Assembly: GCF_022259695.1 (NCBI RefSeq)
Contig: NZ_CP092099.1
Span: forward strand, 1,286,471 to 1,350,470
Direction of reading: 5' to 3'
Length of the DNA stretch: 64,000 nucleotides
From: Flaviramulus sp. BrNp1-15
GTDB lineage: Bacteria > Bacteroidota > Bacteroidia > Flavobacteriales > Flavobacteriaceae
The notes beneath the pieces are model-generated. The model saw nothing but the letters and a program-made list of their open reading frames with translations, was not told the origin of the DNA and made no database searches. This document shows positions 35,707-43,700 of this stretch, one piece after another (position 1 is the stretch's first letter; each line of letters opens with the position of its first letter). A program made the translations under genes and the position numbers.

Positions 35707-36318
35707 ATGAAACTTATTTGTATTGGCAGAAACTATACAGATCACATCAAAGAACTGGAAAACGAAAAACCAACAGATCCTGTAGTTTTTCTTAAACCAG
35801 ACACGGCTATTCTTCTAAAAAAACAACCTTTTTTTATTCCAGATTTTTCAGATGATGTTCATCATGAAGTAGAGGTTTTGGTTAAAATAAACAGAGTAGG
35901 AAAGCATATTGATAAAAAGTTTGCTCATAAATACTACAATGAAATTGGGCTTGGAATCGACTTTACAGCTCGCGATTTACAAAAGCAATTAAAAGATAAA
36001 GGTTTGCCTTGGGAAAAAGCAAAAGCGTTTGATGGTGCAGCGGTTGTTGGTAATTGGTTGTCAGTTAGTGAGATAGAAAACATTAACAATATTGAATTTT
36101 CTTTAAAAAAGAACGATGAAATTGTTCAAAAAGGAAATACAAGCCATATGCTTTGGAAAATTGATGAAATAATAGAATATGTGTCAAAATACTTTACTTT
36201 AAAGATTGGAGATATTATATTTACAGGCACACCAGCAGGAGTTGGCAAAGTAATTGCTAACGATAAATTAACAGGATTTATAGAAAACAAACAAATGTTT
36301 TCAATAACAGTAAAATAA
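35707..36318 (+). CDS. fumarylacetoacetate-hydrolase-family protein
   Basis: 203 residues of the short FAH family. It starts MKLICIGRNYTDHIKEL with the usual GRNY motif and has VFLKPDTAIL and the metal site HHEVEVLVKI (Glu pair). Then come the GIDFTARDLQ-type block and the C-terminal IIFTGTPAGVGKV. Members hydrolyse or decarboxylate 1,3-dicarbonyl-type acids; acylpyruvate hydrolase and oxaloacetate decarboxylase activity are known in the family. The reaction here is open. It starts one base after the exonuclease stop. Confidence 0.92.
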   Translation: MKLICIGRNYTDHIKELENEKPTDPVVFLKPDTAILLKKQPFFIPDFSDDVHHEVEVLVKINRVGKHIDKKFAHKYYNEIGLGIDFTARDLQKQLKDKGLPWEKAKAFDGAAVVGNWLSVSEIENINNIEFSLKKNDEIVQKGNTSHMLWKIDEIIEYVSKYFTLKIGDIIFTGTPAGVGKVIANDKLTGFIENKQMFSITVK

Positions 36319-36660
36319 ATGGAACAACATTATAAACTATTTAGAGTACGCGAATTAGCTGATAACGACGAAAGTTTTATAAAAACATTAGCTGAAGCAT
36401 TTTTAGAAGAAGTTTCGGTTGATGCCGAACGTTTAAAAAAGGCTGTAGCCGAAAAAGATTATCATGATGCCTATCAAGCTGCTCACAAAATGAAACCAAC
36501 AGTCGATTTATTTGAACTTGGTGTTCTTGATACTTTAATTGAAGTTCAAGATTGGGGAAAGTTTACCAAAACAGATGTAGATATTACTGATAAATTACAA
36601 ATTGTAATGTCTGCAGTAGATAAGGCCTTGGTAGAAATAAAATCGGATTTTAATTTGTAA
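36319..36660 (+). CDS. stand-alone histidine phosphotransfer (Hpt) protein
   Basis: 113 residues, all-helical, with the phospho-acceptor His56 in AAHKMKPTVDLFEL. Classical Hpt domains have HxxKG, here HxxKP. It can pass phosphate between the receiver domain of a hybrid kinase and a response regulator. No kinase or regulator is adjacent: it sits between FAH and CinA and starts directly after the FAH stop. The hybrid kinase at 4427-6673 lacks an Hpt and is a possible partner, but that is inference. Confidence 0.83.
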   Translation: MEQHYKLFRVRELADNDESFIKTLAEAFLEEVSVDAERLKKAVAEKDYHDAYQAAHKMKPTVDLFELGVLDTLIEVQDWGKFTKTDVDITDKLQIVMSAVDKALVEIKSDFNL

Positions 36661-36663
36661 TGA

Positions 36664-37914
36664 ATGCAAGCAGAAATAATAACTATTGGCGACGAACTTC
36701 TAATTGGTCAGGTTATAGATACCAATTCTGCGTTTATAGCAAAACAACTTAATAAAGTAGGTGTATCGGTTTATCAAATTACATCTGTTCAAGATGATAA
36801 GCCTCATATTTTAAAAGCGTTACAAGAAGCTGAAGGTAATGCAGATATTATCATTCTAACAGGAGGTTTAGGTCCTACAAAAGATGATATTACTAAAAAA
36901 ACTATAGCAGAATATTTTGATGATACCCTTATTCAAGATGATTCTGTATTGCAAAATATTGAATCCATTTGGAAACAATATGTAAGACAAACACTTCTAC
37001 AAGTAAATAAAGATCAAGCATTGGTGCCATCTAAAGCAACTGTTTTAATGAACAAAGTTGGTACAGCACCAGGTATGTGGCTAGAAAAAGGAAATAAAAC
37101 ATTTATATCGCTACCCGGAGTTCCTTTTGAGATGAAAGCATTAATCACTAACAGTGTTTTGCCAAAATTAAAAGACAAGTATCATTTTCCGGTTATACTA
37201 CATAAAACATTATTGGTTTATGGTTTAGGAGAAAGTACTTTGGCGGCAAGAATTGAAGCTTGGGAAGATGCTTTACCTAATCATATTAAGTTAGCATATT
37301 TACCAAGTTTGGGTAAAATGCGTTTACGTTTATCAGCTAAAGGATTTGATAAACAAAAAATAGAAACGGATGTACAGCAAGAAATAGAGAAAGTATTACC
37401 ACTAATTAAAAAGGAATTTTTTGGTTATGAGGATGAAGATGGTAATGAAGAAGCTGTTGTAGCAAACCAACTTACTAAAATTGGTAAATCTTTAGCGATA
37501 GCCGAAAGTTGTACAGGAGGTAAATTAGCACAATTATTTACATCTCATCCAGGTGCTTCACAATATCTAAAAGGAGGTGTTGTAACATATTCAACGCAAT
37601 CTAAAATAGATGTTTTAAATATTCCAGAAGATTTAATCAATGCACATTCAGTAGTAAGTGCACAAGTTGCTGAAGCTATGGCGCAAAATGTTTTAAAGTT
37701 ATACAAAGCAGATTTCGCAGTGTCAACAACTGGTAATGCTGGCCCAACAAAAGGCGATTCTAAAGCAGAGGTAGGTACAGTTTTTATAGCCATTGCAACA
37801 AAAAACACTGTGTATTCAAAAGAATTTAATTTTGGAAATCACCGCACAAGAGTTATCAATAAAGCCGTAAATAAGGCTTTGGAAATGCTTCAAAAAGAAA
37901 TTTTTAAAAATTGA
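36664..37914 (+). CDS. cinA: CinA-family nicotinamide-nucleotide amidohydrolase-related protein
   Basis: 416 residues with an N-terminal molybdopterin-binding-like domain (EIITIGDELLIGQVIDTNSAF, LTGGLGPTKDDIT). The C-terminal domain carries AESCTGGKLAQLFTSHPGAS and STTGNAGPTKGD. CinA proteins recycle nicotinamide mononucleotide and ADP-ribose-type pyridine nucleotides. The start at 36664 is chosen over an overlapping ATG in another frame (36660). It is last gene of the operon that begins at 34078; the L28 promoter follows. Confidence 0.94.
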   Translation: MQAEIITIGDELLIGQVIDTNSAFIAKQLNKVGVSVYQITSVQDDKPHILKALQEAEGNADIIILTGGLGPTKDDITKKTIAEYFDDTLIQDDSVLQNIESIWKQYVRQTLLQVNKDQALVPSKATVLMNKVGTAPGMWLEKGNKTFISLPGVPFEMKALITNSVLPKLKDKYHFPVILHKTLLVYGLGESTLAARIEAWEDALPNHIKLAYLPSLGKMRLRLSAKGFDKQKIETDVQQEIEKVLPLIKKEFFGYEDEDGNEEAVVANQLTKIGKSLAIAESCTGGKLAQLFTSHPGASQYLKGGVVTYSTQSKIDVLNIPEDLINAHSVVSAQVAEAMAQNVLKLYKADFAVSTTGNAGPTKGDSKAEVGTVFIAIATKNTVYSKEFNFGNHRTRVINKAVNKALEMLQKEIFKN

Positions 37915-37947
37915 TAAAATTTAAGTTGTCATAATATAAAGAATTTG

Positions 37948-37955
37948 TATATTTG
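37948..37955 (+). promoter_or_regulatory. -7 promoter element (TATATTTG) for rpmB
   Basis: TAnnTTTG match with a TTG (37926-37928) 19 bases upstream, matching the expected -33 element and spacing. A start upstream of this element for L28 is excluded. Confidence 0.7.
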
Positions 37956-37995
37956 CACCTCGATTTTAAGCAACAAGAATTTAAAGTTATATATA

Positions 37996-38232
37996 ATGTC
38001 AAGAGTTTGTGAACTTACAGGAAAGAAGGCAATGGTTGGGAACAACGTGTCTCATGCAATGAACAAGACTAAACGCAAGTTTAATGCGAATTTAGTAAAG
38101 AAACGTTTTTACATTCCAGAAGAAGATAAGTGGGTAACTTTAAAAGTTGCAACTTCTGCTTTAAAAACTATTAACAAAATAGGTATATCTGCAGCAATTA
38201 AGGAAGCAAAATCTAAAGGATTTTTAAAATAA
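37996..38232 (+). CDS. rpmB: 50S ribosomal protein L28
   Basis: 78 residues beginning MSRVCELTGKKAMVGNNVSH, the family signature, with the SHAMNKTKRKF stretch and the alanine/lysine-rich end. The start is 37996; the frame opens at 37945, but that would include the promoter. It binds 23S rRNA in the large subunit. It lacks the zinc-binding cysteine pairs of zinc-type L28. It leads an operon with L33 and DUF4295. Confidence 0.97.
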   Translation: MSRVCELTGKKAMVGNNVSHAMNKTKRKFNANLVKKRFYIPEEDKWVTLKVATSALKTINKIGISAAIKEAKSKGFLK

Positions 38233-38258
38233 TAGCTGTTTTTAATAAGTAATAAGAC

Positions 38259-38441
38259 ATGGCAAAGAAAGGTAATAGAATACAAGTGATATTAGAATGT
38301 ACTGAGCATAAAGAGTCTGGACAACCAGGAACTTCTCGTTACATTACTACAAAAAATAAAAAAAATACGCCAGATAGAATGGAGATTAAAAAATTTAATC
38401 CTATTCTTAAACGTATGACAGTTCATAAAGAGATAAAATAG
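38259..38441 (+). CDS. rpmG: 50S ribosomal protein L33
   Basis: 60 residues with the family pattern [15 protein letters not shown] ... [19 protein letters not shown]. It has one Cys only, so it is the zinc-independent type. It is 26 bases behind L28 and 6 bases ahead of the DUF4295 gene. Confidence 0.96.
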   Translation: MAKKGNRIQVILECTEHKESGQPGTSRYITTKNKKNTPDRMEIKKFNPILKRMTVHKEIK

Positions 38442-38447
38442 TAAGTC

Positions 38448-38600
38448 ATGGCAAAGAAAGCAGTAGCATCATTACAAACAGGATCTAAAAGATTAACTAA
38501 AGCAATAAAAATGGTAAAGTCTCCAAAAACAGGAGCTTACATGTTTGTTGAATCAATAATGAGTCCAGAACAAGTAAACGACTTTTTAAGTAAAAACTAA
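38448..38600 (+). CDS. DUF4295 small ribosome-linked protein
   Basis: 50 residues: MAKKAVASLQTGSKRLTKAI, then MVKSPKTGAYMFVESIMSPE and a short end. This small basic protein regularly follows L28 and L33 in Bacteroidota. Its position, basic charge and lysine-rich start suggest a ribosome-associated role, but no function is proven to my knowledge. It ends in a strong terminator. Confidence 0.88.
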   Translation: MAKKAVASLQTGSKRLTKAIKMVKSPKTGAYMFVESIMSPEQVNDFLSKN

Positions 38601-38623
38601 AAGGTTACGTTCCAAGATATTTT

Positions 38624-38653
38624 AAAGCTGCTTTCTTTACCGAAAGCAGCTTT
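38624..38653 (+). terminator. terminator of the L28/L33/DUF4295 operon
   Basis: A 12-bp stem (AAAGCTGCTTTC / GAAAGCAGCTTT) with a T-run, 23 bases past the DUF4295 stop. Confidence 0.88.
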
Positions 38654-38661
38654 TTTATTTT

Positions 38662-38669
38662 TATATTTG
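38662..38669 (+). promoter_or_regulatory. -7 promoter element (TATATTTG) for ftsY
   Basis: TAnnTTTG match just after the operon terminator. A transcript from here would carry a leader of about 150 bases before the ftsY ATG. No -33 TTG is evident. Confidence 0.5.
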
Positions 38670-38675
38670 AGCAGC

Positions 38676-38804
38676 TTTACTGCCATTATAGCAGTAAAAA
38701 TAATTGGTAAGAAATTTGACAATTATAATTTGTGCGTTACCATAATGGTAGGACTTTCAGTAGTAGCTTCCAGATAAAAATCTGGAGTAAATCCCTAGCG
38801 CAAA
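38676..38804 (+). promoter_or_regulatory. candidate structured 5' leader of ftsY
   Basis: Two structural blocks are visible. First, a hairpin with an 8-bp perfect stem (TTTACTGC / GCAGTAAA, 38676-38698) and a 7-nt loop. Second, a compact three-way-junction-like fold at 38729-38804. Its closing stem TTTGTGC / GCGCAAA (one G-U pair) encloses a 5-bp hairpin (TACCA / TGGTA) and a longer arm. The arm has GGACTTT pairing with AAATCC below a perfect 7-bp hairpin TCCAGAT / ATCTGGA with an AAAA loop. The block ends 26 bases before the ATG. I do not match it to a riboswitch class I know. Could be a leader that controls ftsY, or a small RNA. Confidence 0.4.
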
Positions 38805-38830
38805 AACATTCAAATTAATAAGAATAGTAA

Positions 38831-39784
38831 ATGAGTTTTTTTAAAAAAATATTTTCTTCAGATAAAAAGGAAACCTTAGATAAGGGATTAGAAAAATCAA
38901 AATCCAGTTTTTTTGGTAAATTAAGTAAAGCCGTAGCAGGAAAATCTAAGGTAGATGATGAGGTTTTAGATAACCTTGAGGAAGTTTTAGTATCGAGTGA
39001 TGTTGGCGTTAATACTACACTTAAAGTTATCGAGCGTATTGAAGAACGTGTTTCTAAAGATAAATATTTAGGAACCGATGAGTTAAACCAGATTCTTAGA
39101 GAAGAAATTACAGGTTTATTAAGTGAAACCAATTCTGGTGAGGAGACCGAGTTTTCAATACCAAAAGATAAAAAACCATATGTAATTATGGTGGTTGGTG
39201 TGAATGGTGTTGGTAAAACAACAACCATTGGTAAACTAGCATATCAGTTTAAAAAGCAAGGATTAAAAGTAGTTTTAGGAGCAGCAGATACCTTTAGAGC
39301 TGCAGCAATAGACCAACTTCAGGTTTGGGCAGATAGAGTAGATGTACCACTTGTAAAACAATCTATGGGTAGTGATCCTGCTTCTGTAGCTTTTGATACT
39401 TTACAAAGTGCCGTAACTCAAGATGCCGATGTGGTAATTATTGATACTGCAGGACGTTTGCATAATAAAGTGAATTTAATGAATGAGCTTACAAAAGTAA
39501 AGCGTGTGATGCAAAAAGTTGTAGATGATACACCAAATGATGTGTTATTGGTTTTAGATGGCTCAACAGGTCAAAACGCATTTGAGCAAGCTAAACAATT
39601 TACAGCTGCTACAGAAGTAACATCTTTAGCGGTTACAAAACTTGATGGAACAGCAAAGGGTGGGGTTGTAATAGGTATTTCTGACCAATTTAAAATTCCA
39701 GTAAAGTATATTGGAGTAGGTGAAGGTATTGAAGATTTACAAGTTTTTAATAAATTTGAGTTTGTAGATTCGTTTTTTAAGTAA
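38831..39784 (+). CDS. ftsY: signal recognition particle receptor FtsY
   Basis: Membrane-associated GTPase that docks SRP-ribosome complexes at the translocon. 317 residues with a short basic N-terminus (MSFFKKIFSSDKKE), the N domain, and the G domain. The GTP motifs are GVNGVGKTTTIGKLA (P-loop), DTFRAAA, DTAGR and TKLDG, with the closing VGEGIEDLQVFN. It lacks the long acidic A domain of E. coli FtsY, as is usual here. A START-like gene follows 3 bases later. Confidence 0.96.
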   Translation: MSFFKKIFSSDKKETLDKGLEKSKSSFFGKLSKAVAGKSKVDDEVLDNLEEVLVSSDVGVNTTLKVIERIEERVSKDKYLGTDELNQILREEITGLLSETNSGEETEFSIPKDKKPYVIMVVGVNGVGKTTTIGKLAYQFKKQGLKVVLGAADTFRAAAIDQLQVWADRVDVPLVKQSMGSDPASVAFDTLQSAVTQDADVVIIDTAGRLHNKVNLMNELTKVKRVMQKVVDDTPNDVLLVLDGSTGQNAFEQAKQFTAATEVTSLAVTKLDGTAKGGVVIGISDQFKIPVKYIGVGEGIEDLQVFNKFEFVDSFFK

Positions 39785-39787
39785 ATC

Positions 39788-40216
39788 ATGAGTTACAACA
39801 TTTATCATAACCTCCTAATAAAAGCTTCATCAAAAGAAGTTTTTGATGCAGTATCTCAACCTGAACATCTTGATAATTGGTGGACTTTAAAATCTTCAGG
39901 AAAACCTGAATTAAATTCAGAATACAACTTAAATTTTACTGATACTTACAATTGGTTTTGCAAAGTATCCAAAGTCAAAGAAAATGAATCTTTTCATTTA
40001 AAAATGACAGATTCTGACAAAGATTGGAACCCAACAACATTTGGTTTTGACTTAGAAGTAAAAGAAAATGCCACTTATTTAAAGTTTAGTCACAAAAATT
40101 GGCCTGAAAATAATGAGCATTTTAAACACTCATCTTTTTGTTGGGCTATGCTTTTATATGATTTGAAAAACTACCTTGAAAAAGGAATTATAATTCCTTT
40201 TGAAGAAAGAAATTAA
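39788..40216 (+). CDS. SRPBCC/START-like domain protein
   Basis: 142 residues with the AHSA1-like opening NIYHNLLIKASSKEVFDAVSQPEHLDNWW and a beta-rich middle, ending in a helix (SSFCWAMLLYDLKNYLEKG). The fold binds a hydrophobic ligand in a cavity; no ligand can be named. It starts 3 bases after ftsY and is probably cotranscribed with it. Its last 4 bases overlap the convergent serine-hydrolase gene. Confidence 0.87.
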   Translation: MSYNIYHNLLIKASSKEVFDAVSQPEHLDNWWTLKSSGKPELNSEYNLNFTDTYNWFCKVSKVKENESFHLKMTDSDKDWNPTTFGFDLEVKENATYLKFSHKNWPENNEHFKHSSFCWAMLLYDLKNYLEKGIIIPFEERN

Positions 40217-41298
40217 TCAATTAACATATTAATTTTCCCCCATAAATCATTATCAAAAGTTGAGAGCGCAAAATTTTCTCCATCAGCGACTTCGCCCATT
40301 CTAATAATTACTAAATTTTTACTTGGTACAACATAAATTTTTTGGTCGTTTTTACCCAAAGCAGCATACATGTCGTTTGGTGCGTTCGGTATTAATTCCC
40401 CATTAAATTGAATTTGTGTTGCAGGTAAATGATAATTACTTTTTCCGTTTAACCACCATAAATAACCATAAGCTTGATTAATATTTTGGGAGGTATTAGT
40501 AGCTTCAGTTAGAAAAGATTCGGAAACAATTTGAGTGTTTTCCCATTTTCCTTTAGCGTGAATTAATAAACCAAAACGGGCCATACTTCTGGTATTACTC
40601 CAATAAACACTTAGTGCATCTAAGTTAATCCATTGACCAGTCATACCTATTTTATCTCTTAAATTCGTATTAAAATAATTACTCCATGTTTCATTAGTAG
40701 CTTGTGCAATAACATCTTGCATTTTAACATAAACATTATGGTATGCCCATCGTGTTCCAGCATCAGCTTTAAATTGTAGACCACTAGGCGACACATCATC
40801 ACCTAAACTATCATCTAAACCAGAATCCATTGATAGTAAGTTTTTACAAGTAATTAAGTTCTCTTTTTCTATAGGCGCGCTTGTCCAACCTTCACCTAAA
40901 TAGTCAGAAACTTTATTATTAATGTCGATTAAACCATCATCTTGTGCAATTCCAGCAACTGTTGAGGTTAATGTTTTTCCTGCGCTTGCCCAATACCAAA
41001 TTTTTGAATCATTATGATCATTAAAATATTCTTCAATAACAATTCTTCCATTATGAAGCATTATAAAACCTTTGGTGTTTTTTTCTTCTAAGTAGTCTAA
41101 TAAAGGTCGTTTTTCGCTTTCATTCCAACCTAAGTCGGCAATAGATGTTGTTTCCCATTCATTAGAGTTTATTGGGGGAAAATAAAGTGTTTCTGGAGTT
41201 GGTGTTTCTTCAACAGGATCTTCAACGGGGTCATCATTTGAAGAACAACTAAAATTAAATACACACACTAATAACAAAATATAAATTGGGGATTTCAT
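40213..41298 (-). CDS. serine hydrolase, beta-lactamase/penicillin-binding-protein family, lipoprotein
   Basis: 361 residues with a lipoprotein signal (MKSPIYILLLVCVFNFSC, lipidated Cys18), then a spacer with repeated Pro/Glu (DDPVEDPVEETPTPE). The catalytic SxxK is in WASAGKTLTST, and the YxN-type tyrosine in WAYHNVYV. The late GKNDQKIYVVPSKNLVIIRMG is the third conserved block. It probably cuts an amide or ester in the periplasm. The start at 41298 is taken over 41313, which would only add five residues. It sits between ftsY and rimO on the opposite strand. Confidence 0.9.
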   Translation of the reverse strand: MKSPIYILLLVCVFNFSCSSNDDPVEDPVEETPTPETLYFPPINSNEWETTSIADLGWNESEKRPLLDYLEEKNTKGFIMLHNGRIVIEEYFNDHNDSKIWYWASAGKTLTSTVAGIAQDDGLIDINNKVSDYLGEGWTSAPIEKENLITCKNLLSMDSGLDDSLGDDVSPSGLQFKADAGTRWAYHNVYVKMQDVIAQATNETWSNYFNTNLRDKIGMTGQWINLDALSVYWSNTRSMARFGLLIHAKGKWENTQIVSESFLTEATNTSQNINQAYGYLWWLNGKSNYHLPATQIQFNGELIPNAPNDMYAALGKNDQKIYVVPSKNLVIIRMGEVADGENFALSTFDNDLWGKINMLID

Positions 41299-41385
41299 AA
41301 CATAGGTTTTCATATTGAGACAGTTAAATATAGAAAAGGTTTAATAAAGTGCAAAGTTTGAAACCCAAAATAGTGAATCATTACG

Positions 41386-41393
41386 TATCTTTG
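41386..41393 (+). promoter_or_regulatory. -7 promoter element (TATCTTTG) for rimO
   Basis: TAnnTTTG match ending 20 bases before the rimO ATG. A TTTG at 41357-41360 is 25 bases upstream, longer than the usual spacing. Confidence 0.6.
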
Positions 41394-41413
41394 CGCCCTG
41401 ATTTATAAAAAGT

Positions 41414-42718
41414 ATGCGCACAAAAACTCTTAAAAAGAACAAGATTAACGTAGTAACCCTTGGTTGTAGTAAAAATGTTTACGACAGCGAAGTGCTTATG
41501 GGGCAATTAAAAGCCAGTGGTAAAGATGTAGCACATGAAGAAGAAGGCAATATTGTTGTAATTAATACTTGTGGTTTTATTAATAATGCCAAAGAAGAGA
41601 GTGTAAATACCATTCTGGAATATGTTCAGAAGAAAGAAGAAGGTGCAGTTGATAAAGTATTTGTAACAGGATGTTTAAGCGAGCGTTATAAGCCAGATTT
41701 AGTAAAAGAAATCCCTAATGTTGATGAATATTTTGGAACTACGGAATTACCAGGATTATTAAAAGCTTTAGGAGCCGATTATAGACATGAGTTAATTGGG
41801 GAGCGTTTAACAACTACACCAAAAAACTATGCCTATTTAAAAATAGCAGAAGGTTGCGACAGACCATGTTCGTTTTGTGCCATTCCATTAATGCGTGGTA
41901 AACACAAAAGCACACCAATTGAAGACATTGTAATTGAAGCTGAAAAACTAGCTGCAAAAGGGGTTAAAGAACTTATTTTAATTGCTCAAGATTTAACGTA
42001 TTATGGACTCGATTTATACAAAAAACGAAATTTAGCAGAACTTCTTGAAGCTTTAGTAAAAGTTGAAGGTGTAGAATGGATTCGCTTGCATTATGCATTT
42101 CCAACAGGCTTTCCGTTGGATGTTTTAGATGTTATGAATCGCGAACCTAAAGTTTGTAATTATTTAGATATTCCGTTACAGCATATTTCAGATGATATAT
42201 TGAAAAGTATGCGTCGCGGAACAACTAAAGAAAAAACAACTAAATTAATTTCTCAGTTTAGGGAAGCTGTTCCAGAAATGACTATTAGAACCACACTTAT
42301 TGTTGGTTATCCGGGAGAAACTGAAGAGAATTTCCAAGAGTTAAAACAATGGGTTAGCGATATGCGTTTTGAGCGTTTAGGCTGTTTTACATATTCTCAT
42401 GAGGAAAACACACATGCTTACAATTTAGAAGATGATGTTCCTGAAGATGTAAAAATTGATAGAGCTAACCAGATTATGGAAATTCAATCGCAAATTTCTT
42501 GGGAATTGAATCAACAAAAAATAGGGGAGACTTTCAAAGTGGTTATTGATAGAAAAGAAGGTAATTATTTTGTAGGGCGTACCGAGTTTGATTCGCCAGA
42601 TGTTGATAACGAAGTACTTATTGATGCTACTAAAACCTATTTAAAGACCGGAGAATTTACAACGGTAAAAATTATTGAAGCTGAAGATTTCGACCTTTAT
42701 GGTGAGGTAGTTTCTTAA
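41414..42718 (+). CDS. rimO: ribosomal protein S12 methylthiotransferase RimO
   Basis: Radical-SAM enzyme that adds a methylthio group to the conserved Asp of ribosomal protein S12. 434 residues. The N-terminal UPF0004 domain has NVVTLGCSKNVYDSEVLMG, NTCGFI and VTGCLSER, giving three cysteines for one cluster. The radical-SAM cluster motif is GCDRPCSFCAIP. A TRAM domain follows (IGETFKVVIDRKEGNYFVGR). The NTCGFINNAKEES block separates RimO from MiaB. Confidence 0.95.
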   Translation: MRTKTLKKNKINVVTLGCSKNVYDSEVLMGQLKASGKDVAHEEEGNIVVINTCGFINNAKEESVNTILEYVQKKEEGAVDKVFVTGCLSERYKPDLVKEIPNVDEYFGTTELPGLLKALGADYRHELIGERLTTTPKNYAYLKIAEGCDRPCSFCAIPLMRGKHKSTPIEDIVIEAEKLAAKGVKELILIAQDLTYYGLDLYKKRNLAELLEALVKVEGVEWIRLHYAFPTGFPLDVLDVMNREPKVCNYLDIPLQHISDDILKSMRRGTTKEKTTKLISQFREAVPEMTIRTTLIVGYPGETEENFQELKQWVSDMRFERLGCFTYSHEENTHAYNLEDDVPEDVKIDRANQIMEIQSQISWELNQQKIGETFKVVIDRKEGNYFVGRTEFDSPDVDNEVLIDATKTYLKTGEFTTVKIIEAEDFDLYGEVVS

Positions 42719-42748
42719 TTTTAATTTCAACATAAATAGAAATTATAA

Positions 42749-42775
42749 TGTCACCCTGAGCACAGTCGAAGGGTT
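42749..42775 (+). repeat. dispersed intergenic repeat with GAGCACAGTCGA core
   Basis: TGTCACCCTGAGCACAGTCG followed by AAGGGTT. It is the same family as the inverted pair at 58025-58087 (cores GAACGCAGTTGA and GAGCGCAGTCGA). Such short intergenic repeats are common in Flavobacteriaceae. Confidence 0.6.
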
Positions 42776-42804
42776 ATTTTGTAGTGAGAAAGTTGTAAAT
42801 TTAT

Positions 42805-42850
42805 GTCAGTTCGAGTAATCCCGATAACTATCGGGATTGTATCGAGAACT
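42805..42850 (+). repeat. intergenic hairpin repeat
   Basis: GTCAGTTCGAG and ATCGAGAACT flank a 10-bp perfect stem (AATCCCGATA / TATCGGGATT) with a 2-nt loop at 42817-42838. The outer AGTTC / GAACT also pair. Directly upstream of the M23 gene, so it may lie in its leader. Confidence 0.6.
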
Positions 42851-42858
42851 TTTCAACT

Positions 42859-43545
42859 ATGAATTTAAAAGAATTTTCAGAGTTTTTAAAAAACATAAGT
42901 TCAGAACCATTACGTGTTCTAGATCCTACTATTCCTAATAATAAATATGTGCCTTTAGATTTATCTGAAACTAATGAGGCCTTAAATGCTGTTGATGTAT
43001 CATCATCCAAAAAGTTGGATGCATATGTAAATAGCCATATAAAAACCAACGAAGCACAAGTAGCTTTTGGTGGTTACTTAGAAATAAGAAACATATACAA
43101 ACGTAGCAACCATTTTAATAAACAAGCGCAAGAAGAACGCAATATTCATTTAGGTATTGATTTATGGTGCGATGCAGAAACGCCAATTTATGCGCCGCTT
43201 GAAGGAATCGTACATAGTTTTAAAAACAATACCAATTATGGCGATTACGGACCAACCATAATTTTAAAACATAATATCTCTGGTGTTGAATTTTACACAC
43301 TTTACGGGCATTTAAGTTTAGCTTCCATTAAACATTTAGAAGTTGGTAAACCTCTTAAAAAAGGTAAACAAATAGGCACTTTAGGAAATGCTGAGGTAAA
43401 TGGCGATTATCCACCTCATTTGCATTTTCAGGTTATAAAAGATATTCAAGATTATCAAGGCGATTACCCGGGTGTTTGTAGTAAAACCGATTTAGAGTTT
43501 TATAAAAATAATTGCCCGAATCCTGATTTGCTTTTGAAGTTATAA
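42859..43545 (+). CDS. M23-family metallopeptidase
   Basis: 228 residues. The LytM-type catalytic domain has zinc ligands His and Asp in HLGIDLWCDAETPIYAPLEG and the HLHFQV motif, with TLYGHLSLASI in between. The N-terminal 85 residues are a family-specific helical region with no signal peptide visible, unusual for a cell-wall endopeptidase. It may act on another substrate, be exported by an unrecognised route, or be a cytoplasmic relative. It is preceded by two intergenic repeats. Confidence 0.87.
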   Translation: MNLKEFSEFLKNISSEPLRVLDPTIPNNKYVPLDLSETNEALNAVDVSSSKKLDAYVNSHIKTNEAQVAFGGYLEIRNIYKRSNHFNKQAQEERNIHLGIDLWCDAETPIYAPLEGIVHSFKNNTNYGDYGPTIILKHNISGVEFYTLYGHLSLASIKHLEVGKPLKKGKQIGTLGNAEVNGDYPPHLHFQVIKDIQDYQGDYPGVCSKTDLEFYKNNCPNPDLLLKL

Positions 43546-43683
43546 ATTTAATAATTTCCAATAACATTAATGTATATGAGAAGTTGTGTATTTGTGTGCA
43601 AGGGTTTTCCGAAGGAAAATCAAAAGCAAGTAAATAAGAAACAAACTTTGGCTTAGGTAAACTAGCTTTTTTTTATATGCTTT

Positions 43684-43697
43684 GTTGTAAGTAGTTA
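43684..43697 (+). repeat. left inverted repeat flanking the TIR-like gene
   Basis: GTTGTAAGTAGTTA, ending 3 bases before the stop codon of the minus-strand TIR-like gene. It matches the reverse complement of 44521-44534 at 13 of 14 positions. Confidence 0.65.
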
Positions 43698-43700
43698 TTG

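Noticed and set aside
37945-37995. Long N-terminus for L28
   Set aside because: The region contains the -33 and -7 promoter elements and does not resemble L28.
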